Shown piece by piece: positions 57,733-64,000 of a stretch of 64,000 bases of DNA. The notes below the pieces were generated by a model. It had not been told where the DNA came from. It worked only from the letters and a program-made list of their open reading frames with translations, and searched no databases. Both the position numbers and the translations under genes were made by a program. Numbering within the stretch: position 1 is the stretch's first letter; each line of letters starts with the position of its first letter. Source of the stretch: Oncomelania hupensis (Eukaryota > Mollusca > Gastropoda > Littorinimorpha > Pomatiopsidae); assembly GCA_036898135.1 (NCBI GenBank), contig CM072522.1, forward strand, positions 33,740,451 through 33,804,450, given 5' to 3'.

Positions 57733-58864
57733 TATCGTCCTAAATACTGGGGCTCCGCAAGGTTGTGTTTTGTCACCACTTTTATTTACCCTTTTCACAA
57801 ACGATTGTGGGTCGTCAGATCCGTCGGTGCTAGTGGTCAAGTTCTCTGATGACACTACAATTGAGGGTTTTATTTCGGGTGAAGATGAAAGTACATATCG
57901 CGAGGAGGTCGGGCGGCTGGTTGGCTGGTGCTCCGATAAAAACCTTGAGCTCAATGTTTCTAAAACAAAAGAAATGGTCATTGACTTTCCCCAGAATAAA
58001 AGCACAATCTCACCTCTTATGATTAACAGTGAATACGTAGAACAGGTCGACTCATTTAAATTTCTTGGAACGGTCATTTCCAGCAACCTGTCTTGGGACA
58101 ATAACAGCATGTCCATTATCAGGAAGTGTCAGCAGCGCCTCCACTTCTTGAGACAGCTCAAGAGGCTCGGACTTAACCGGACAATACTCCCGCATTTCTA
58201 TCGCGCCGTGATTGAGAGTATCCTGTGCTTCAGTATCACAGTCTGGTTTGGAGGCGCCACTTCGGGCGAGAAGTTTCAACTCGAAAGAATTGTGAAACGC
58301 GCGGCAAAAATCATAGGCTGCGATTTATTATCCCTCGCGTCCTTATACAGCACGCGTTTGGCAAGAAGGGCCAGCAACATCATTGGCGACCCATCCCACC
58401 CAGCCAACCATCTGTTCGAGCTCCTCCCGTCAGAGCACTAAAAGTTACAACTAGCCGTTTTAGACACAGCTTCTTCCCCGAGGCCGCCCTCTCAGTACCA
58501 GTGTCCTCAGTTATCCACAGAGCATGAGGTGTTTTACTTAAACGCCAATTTATTATTTGCAATAATGTGTTAGTGGTACAATTCTGATTCCTTAATGTAT
58601 TTTATCTCATTATGTTTTAATTTAGATACCCACGCGGGTATGCGTGAGTCTGCGTGTGCGTGTGGGGGTTGCGAGTGGGCGTGCGCCAGTGCTTTACTCC
58701 TTAAATAACTTTTTCTATCAGAGTATTTAATGTTTTAATGTCCAGTGGAAGGTTGTTTGTTGTTGCAGAGGGACTGAATGTTTTACCGCATCACCAAAAC
58801 AAAATCCTATGTATTTTGAATTCATTGGGTAATAAAGTGTCTTGACTTGACTTGACTTGACTTG
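57733..58864 (+). mobile_element. 5'-truncated LINE (CR1/L2/Rex1 group) with (TTGAC)n tail
   Basis: A frame from about 57734 to 58441 begins within RT at NTGAPQGCVLSPLLFTLFTN, contains VKFSDDTTIEGF (catalytic pair), ELNVSKTKEMVIDF and FKFLGTVISSNLSW, and ends at a stop at 58441. It is then followed by 400 bp of 3' UTR, AATAAA near 58831 and TTGAC units at 58842-58864. It is related to, but distinct from, the LINE at 0.7 kb. The C-terminal frame is intact, so insertion is probably recent. Truncation removes the endonuclease and half of RT. Confidence 0.85.
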
Positions 58865-59044
58865 AGTGTAGCACACATCATTAACTTCTGTCGTCTGCTT
58901 CAGCGTAACATTAACCTTAGTGTTACAACCAAAGAAAGTACAGCTACGCAAAGAAGGTTCATTTCGACTCTTACTGCGAAACGGAAGTTGCGAGCGCCAA
59001 CTAGCGGAATAAGTGATAACTCGCTTCGGCCTTAGCGCTTAGCA

Positions 59045-59353
59045 ATGGAGGAAAGCGTATCAAATCAAGTAAACAAACCTAGAATCCGTCCTGGTGGGCA
59101 ACACTGCAGCGCTTTTAACTGCACAAATGGACGATACAAGTGCCATGGACTTTCGTTTTTTAATTTTCCAAAGGAAGAATCAAACATAATTATAACCAAA
59201 TCTAACAACGTTGATCTAGATCTACCACTCGATGTAAACTGTATTTTCTTTGTTGATACTGAAATTTATCATATCCCAATTTCTTACAAATGGAAGATGA
59301 GGGGAGGGGGGAGGGGAAGGCGTAGTTTTAATTGCTGCTTAAGAGTAATTTAA
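59045..59353 (+). CDS. THAP-domain N-terminal exon of a P-type transposase
   Basis: ATG at 59045, 115 bases from the transposon end. Residues about 18-48 carry the start of a THAP zinc finger: GGQHCSAFNCTNGRY with Cys-x4-Cys, then GLSFFNFPKEE, matching the conserved SFF-FP block. The second half of the C2CH finger (the later Cys-x2-His and the AVPTIF-type end) is not found in this frame, so an intron or deletion must follow residue ~48. THAP domains bind the transposon ends. The remaining residues up to 59353 are probably intron read-through. Confidence 0.65.
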   Translation: MEESVSNQVNKPRIRPGGQHCSAFNCTNGRYKCHGLSFFNFPKEESNIIITKSNNVDLDLPLDVNCIFFVDTEIYHIPISYKWKMRGGGRGRRSFNCCLRVI

Positions 59354-59359
59354 AAAAAA

Positions 59360-59912
59360 AAGAAAAAGAAAAAATAGTAGGCCTAATGAAATATTATTGC
59401 ATGACTCATTGACTGGATGTGTTGTCTTGTAAAGAAAAACTATTAAAAAAAAGAAGTAATTTTTAAGCAAATAATTCTTCATAAATGCATCTAAGAATAA
59501 AAATCCAAGAGCAAAAACTATTAATTATTATCCTTTTAATGTATAATGCTACTAGTTAATTGTCTAGTATTATCAGATTTTGTTGTTGTTGTTGCATGTG
59601 AAATGTATGCAGAAAAAATACCAAATGTGATTTTTTAAATCTTTCAAATGTAAAATACCATTTTCTGTGTGACTGTATTCCCTTTCCATTACATTTGGTT
59701 TAAGCAGACAGGAAAAGGGTTAATTGTATTTGTTTTGTCTTGCAAAACTTCTGTTTCTTTGTAGGTATGTCTTAATCTTGCTAAACAAAAAGTAAACAAC
59801 AGATTTAATTATAAAAACCTAACATTCTTACCCTTTTCATTATTTTAAACATACATTTATTGAGATGACAGTACTTTACAAAAAATGATAATTGCTGAAG
59901 TTTCCTTTATAA

Positions 59913-59960
<48 letters not shown>

Positions 59961-61190
59961 TCATTGTTGCTTTTTGTTGCTATAATATTCATATTAAATG
60001 TCAGAAAAAGAAACACAAATGTTTGAAGCTATTTTTTTCAGCTTTTATAAATGCATGATGGTTTAACAATAAAGTAACATAATTGATGCAGCCTGCTGCA
60101 ATGTACAGATCTAATATTATAAATGACTACAAATATTTCTTATTTGACTATTTTTATTGTTGCACTTTTTGGTCTTATCTAGGTGCAATTTCCAATGTAA
60201 TGATTCATGCAAAAAAAATAATGCTTTTAAACGTTAAATGTGTTTTCTTTAAAAGCTTCACTGTTCACTCTTCTTGTTGCATTGCTTTATTTCTCTACTT
60301 CTATAGTCTTGATGTCTGTTGGTTTATATATTATTTATTTCTTCAGAATACATATAAAATATATACATCACAAGCAGCAGGGACAAGCAACAAGCATGCT
60401 TATATAAGCCTATCCCTGTGCGAGTAAATTTCAGAGTTAAATTTGGCAGAAGAATATTAACATTGTGCAATATATACATATACACATACACACACATGTC
60501 TGTTCTTTTTCTTTAGTCTATCTTAACCTATCAAATTTCCTTTTGCAACTACAGTTCTATTATAGAGATAGCCTATATTAAACCATAATGATGATGATGA
60601 TGATGATGATGAAAATGATGATGATAAACAGTAGGCCTAATAATTTATAGGCTTATTTACACAGTTGATCGAAACGAAAGCAGTAAATATAATTTTAAGA
60701 TGAGAGCCTAACAGTAGGTTAGCAGCGATTAAAATCAGAAGTGCAGTGTAAATGAGATAAACAGTAGATTGGAACACAGTTATTAACTGGAAATGCTAAA
60801 TCAAGCAATGTTCAGAAAAGCTATTACCGGTATTCAAGCTTACTTTTGGGTTTGAGTTTTGACGGATCTAGGATGAGTACAGGCCGAGTACAGGCCTACT
60901 GAATCATCAGCATTGGTACGGTAATTTAATCGGCTGAATGCATAATTCAAGCAACTTGTTGGCAAGCTGTATTTACATTATTAAAATCAGACACTTATTA
61001 ACTTACTTTCAAAACAAAAAAAGCAGAATCGCTTGTTAATTTAAGCAAGCGAGTGTCCGGAACATAATCTACTGAAGCGGTTTGTTTACATAGCGCTAAG
61101 AACAAATTATCGCCCTTGGAATCATTTATCACGAGAATCGCTGGGGGGCGCTACGAGTGGCTACGTTTTGTAACTTTATATAGGCACTCG
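59360..61190. other. AT-rich interior of the P-type transposon
   Basis: No transposase motifs. Contains (GA)n at about 59918-59957 and (GAT)n at 60588-60613. The last 120 bp before the right repeat (GGGGGGCGCTACGAG) faintly mirror the left subterminal GCGAGCGCC. Confidence 0.5.
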
Positions 61191-61294
61191 CCGAGATGAA
61201 CCTTCTTTGCGTAGCTGTACTTTCTTTGTTACAACTGACTAAACAGGGCAAAAATTTAAAATGTGCTGTGTTTAAATCTCGGCTCTTGTTACAG

Positions 61295-62198
61295 GCTACC
61301 TCAACTGAAAAAAGGCATGACTACTGGAGTCGACCTTTTTCTACTACAGAGCCTAGTTTAACATTGCACTATCCTAGGGTCCTATTTACAAACTAGTTAA
61401 GTTGCTCTACCTGAGCTGCAATGCTATGCCAGGTTGCTATGGACACTAGTGACAGGGGTTAACTGGACCGGGACGAAGTCTGGTGCTGTGGCCCTTACTT
61501 GGGTTGGGTGGGCGCCAGCTGATGTGTCCTCCACGAGATGACGACTGAGGTAGTCGGTTCCGTGGTTCTCTTTGCCGGGGATGTACTCGATTCGGAAAGA
61601 GTATGCCTGAAGGGTTAGTGCCCATCTCATCAGGCGCGAGTTCAAGGATTTGGAGGCTGCCAGGAACGATAGTGGTTGGTGGTCCACCTGAACTGTGAAG
61701 TGGGTCCCATACAGGTAGAGTTGAAACTTCTGTATGGCCCAGACCAGTCCAAGGCATTCTTTCTCCGACGTGGCGTAGTGTGTCTCGGCGGGTCTCAGTT
61801 TTCTGCTGGCTTAGGAGACAGGGAATAGCGTCTCCGTGTTCTTGGGGTCGCGCTGTAGCAGTACTGCTCCGAGGCCTCAGTCACTTGCGTCGGTGCGTAG
61901 AACGAAGGGCTGCGTCATATCTGGTAGGTGGAGTACTGGCGCCGATGTCATTTTGTCCTTGAGGGTTTGGAATGCTGTCTCGCATTCGGCTGTCCAAACG
62001 ACTTTGTCCGGGGCGGTTTTCCGGGTTCCATTGGTTAGTGGCTCTGCGATGCTGTTGTAGTTGGGGATGAACTTCTGGTAGAAACCGCAGAGCCCCAGAA
62101 ACGACTGCACTTCCTTTTTGGTCTTGGGCCTAGGAGCGTCGAGCAGACGTTTCACGGTCTTTTCTACAGGTCGCAGGTTTCCTTGACTGATGGTGTGT
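61295..62198 (-). pseudogene. Gmr1-like RNase H and RT thumb, broken
   Basis: On the minus strand: 62198-61877 gives the RT connection (QSFLGLCGFYQKFIPNYNS) and the start of RNase H (FVLRTDASD). A frame break near 61880-61810 follows, then 61757-61424 (VDHQPLSFL, IEYIPGKENHGTDYLSRH). It is cut at 62198, where another element's LTR end is joined. Confidence 0.75.
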
Positions 62199-62788
62199 AG
62201 AACGTGGGGTTTATGGGTTGCTGGGCTCTGCACAAATGAATGCTGTAACCCTCACGCTTTATTCTATAGGAACTGCTATTTAGTCACCCGGTGAATTACT
62301 TTAATACATTTATTTGTTTAGCTCGGTCTGTGTTAAGGCTGGGATACAGAGATAGATAGAAAAATGGTCTTAAAAAGTCATAAGTCAATGCAAATAATTC
62401 GATCACTGATAGTCTAGGCAGCTGTTATGTCTTCATAGGGCACTGGCTACTAGAGTTCATGTAGATTGGACTACTGTGGTCCGTTTTACTATAGTTTCTG
62501 AAGAGTGGACTACTGTTGTCCTTTTGCTATCAGTTTTAGTGCACCTTTTTCCTATGCACTTAACTTGTGAGTAGCGGGTTTGAAGCCCTTGGTTGAGGTA
62601 GCTTCTGGTACACGCTGGGTCGTCGTGTAGTTTGGTTCCTTGACACGCTGTGGTGTCTTGGGGAGTGTTTTCCAGGGGAGCTCTCTCAGTCCTGTGCTGT
62701 AGAGGCTAAACACTGACAGCCAACTCGTCTTTTCTGTGGAGTTGGGCGCACGGCATATCTCGCCTGTTCGTCTGTAACACAAGAGACT
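62199..62788 (-). repeat. Partial Gmr1-like LTR of another copy
   Basis: On the minus strand it ends in CCCATAAACCCCACGT, like the 1548-bp LTR end, and covers roughly its last third, breaking at about 62788 near a block equivalent to 18020. It is joined directly to RNase H sequence without a polypurine tract. Confidence 0.65.
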
Positions 62789-63143
62789 GTGTCCTCCACG
62801 GGATGGCGACTGAGGTAGTCGGCTCAGTGGTTCTCTTTGCCGGGGATGTACTCGATTTGGAATGAGTATGCCTGAAGGGTGAGTGCCCATCTCATCAGGC
62901 GAGAGTTCAAGGATTTGGAGGCTGCCAGGAACGAGAGTGGTTGGTGGTCCACCTGAACTGTGAAGTGTGTCCCATTCAGGTAGAGTTGACACTTCTGTAT
63001 GGCCCAGACTAGTCCAAGGCATTGTGTTTCTTCGACGTGGCGTAGTGGGTCTCGGCGAGTCACAATTTTCTGCTGGCGTAGGCGACAGGGAATAGCGTCT
63101 CTGTATTCTTGGGGTCGCGCTGTAGCAGTACTGCTCCGAGTTC
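62789..63143 (-). pseudogene. RNase H fragment of an RT-less Gmr1-like copy
   Basis: On the minus strand: RQQKIVTRRDP region, CLGLVWAIQKCQLYL, VDHQPLSFL, IEYIPGKENH. It is joined at 63143 directly to the integrase C-terminus, so RT and the N-terminal part of RNase H are missing. Confidence 0.75.
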
Positions 63144-64000
63144 TAACTTCCTCCGCGATGGCGATGGCCATCCAGGTGTGAGTACTGGGGGTCGTGGGTC
63201 TGTCGATGTACTTCTTGAGGCGATCGATGTGGTGGTATCGGGCTCTCCCGTTTACCTCTACTTGGTAGACTGTCTTGGATTTCTTGGCAGTCACCCGGTA
63301 GGGTCCTCTCCAAGCGATGTCCATCTTGTTGGTTCCACTTGGAAGTAAGAGTAGCACTTGATCGCCTTCTTCAGTGCTTCACCAGCTTTCTTCCACGTTG
63401 CTTTGAGGGTTTCCTGCAGGTCTGCGACGTACTTGGTGGCACCTCTTGGTGTGTCGTCTATCTTGGCTTCCATCCAACTTCTGCGTAGGGCTTCTAGCGG
63501 TCCCACTAGAGGTCTGCCGAATAGCAATGTTGACGGGGTGTAGCCTGTGGCTGCATGGGGCGTTTCTCTATATGCGAACAGTGCCGCATTCACGTAGGTG
63601 TCCCACGCTTCTGGATTGTCGTCAGCGACTTTCCTGAGTATGGTGAGAAGGGTTCCATTCAGTTTTTCTACTTGTCCGTTGCTGGCTGGGTGGTACGGTG
63701 GTGTGCGAATGTGATGAACTTGTATCAACTCGAACACGTCTTGCATCAGGTGGCCGGTGAACTGAGATCCGTTGTCCGTTCTAATGCTGTCCGGGAATCC
63801 GACTCTGGTAAAGATGCCGATGAGTGCATCTGCAATCTTCTTGGTGTCGATCGCTGGCAACGGGACTGCTTCGCACCACATCGTACATGCGTCGACGAGT
63901 GTGAGTAGAAATCTGTTCCGCTTCTTGGTCATGGGCAGTGGTCCTACTATGCCCACTGAGACTTGCTGGAATGGCATGCCGACTACTACCGATGGTCCTA
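63144..64000 (-). pseudogene. Integrase of the RT-less Gmr1-like copy, running off the window
   Basis: On the minus strand from 64000: VGIVGPLP (first catalytic Asp replaced by Gly relative to the 17-kb copy), RTDNGSQF, NGQVEKLN with the Glu, then a small deletion near 63360 that removes the ARARQAKYYNRH...GDQ stretch and shifts the frame, then WRGPYRVTAK and the C-terminal region to about 63144. The element continues beyond the window. Confidence 0.8.

Larger units (their letters stand above)
58930..61228 (+). mobile_element. P-type DNA transposon, internally deleted, 33-bp terminal inverted repeats
   Basis: 58930-58962 and 61196-61228 are perfect reverse complements (33 bp; outermost bases CAAAGAAAGTACAGCTACGC). 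TTACAAC flanks both sides (58923-58929 and 61229-61235), and the uninterrupted LTR at 31815-31825 contains that site once. A THAP-domain exon lies near the left end. No transposase catalytic region is found in the remaining 1.8 kb, so it is non-autonomous. P elements are defined by a THAP-bearing transposase and 7-8 bp duplications. Confidence 0.8.
56226..61294 (-). mobile_element. Gmr1-like LTR (minus strand) split by two insertions
   Basis: LTR pieces at about 56236-57732, 58865-58929 and 61229-61294 join into one LTR related to the 1548-bp family (shared GGGCTCTGCACAATGGAAT, AGACCAGTGG complement, CATCATTAACTTCTGTCGTC as in 31765-31790). They are separated by a LINE (57733-58864) and a P-type transposon (58930-61228). 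Within it, 56640-56745 and 56815-56930 are an imperfect tandem duplication. It ends at the polypurine tract complement after 61294. Confidence 0.75.

Overview
The window is a piece of nuclear genome from an invertebrate animal. I infer a lophotrochozoan, most likely a mollusc, from three things: the repeat types (tRNA- and 5S-derived SINEs, CR1/L2-like LINEs with pentanucleotide tails, Ty3/gypsy elements with integrase ahead of reverse transcriptase), the metazoan C2H2 zinc-finger gene with GT-AG introns, and the low gene density. Species cannot be named from the sequence.

Layout. 0.7-4.1 kb: an intact LINE ORF with endonuclease and reverse transcriptase, ending in (TTGAA)n. 4.8-5.5 kb: a retroposed repeat with perfect 13-bp target duplications; relatives recur at 7.0, 10.5, 14.2, 15.7-16.9 and 28.7 kb. 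6.25-14.1 kb: the only host gene I can support. It has four exons whose splice phases all agree (acidic N-terminus, second acidic exon, short exon, 12-finger C2H2 exon) and an alternative exon carrying three 23-residue STPR-type repeats. The gene is interrupted by a hAT-like element, a 1-kb minisatellite of 29-bp units and a tRNA-derived SINE.

17.2-24.5 kb: a very young LTR retrotransposon (LTRs of 1548 bp, one substitution found by eye, TSD ATCAC) with integrase before RNase H (Gmr1-like order) and the reverse transcriptase deleted. 25.0-27.7 kb: a large inverted repeat and arrays of palindromic 19-bp units. 28.5-30.4 kb: one copy of a segmental duplication whose other copy is at 48.8-52.3 kb; both carry a 5S-rRNA-derived SINE. 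31.4-36.8 kb: a minus-strand, decayed but RT-containing relative of the 17-kb element, ending in a perfect 51-bp hairpin. 36.9-39.3 kb: broken LINE copies with inverted duplications.

39.4-48.8 kb: a second, different Ty3/gypsy element with a textbook -1 frameshift heptamer between gag and pol, and two LTRs that differ by what look like two GT-AG introns. 52.3-56.2 kb: no recognisable feature. 56.2-64.0 kb: a nested stack on the minus strand. A Gmr1-like LTR is split by a truncated LINE and by a THAP-encoding P-type DNA transposon with 33-bp terminal repeats, followed by further broken Gmr1-like pieces that run off the window.

The best leads are the intron-bearing versus intronless LTR pair, the RT-less but recently mobile Gmr1-like element with a recurrent deletion breakpoint, the P-type transposon, and the duplicated exon of the zinc-finger gene that can be read in two phases.
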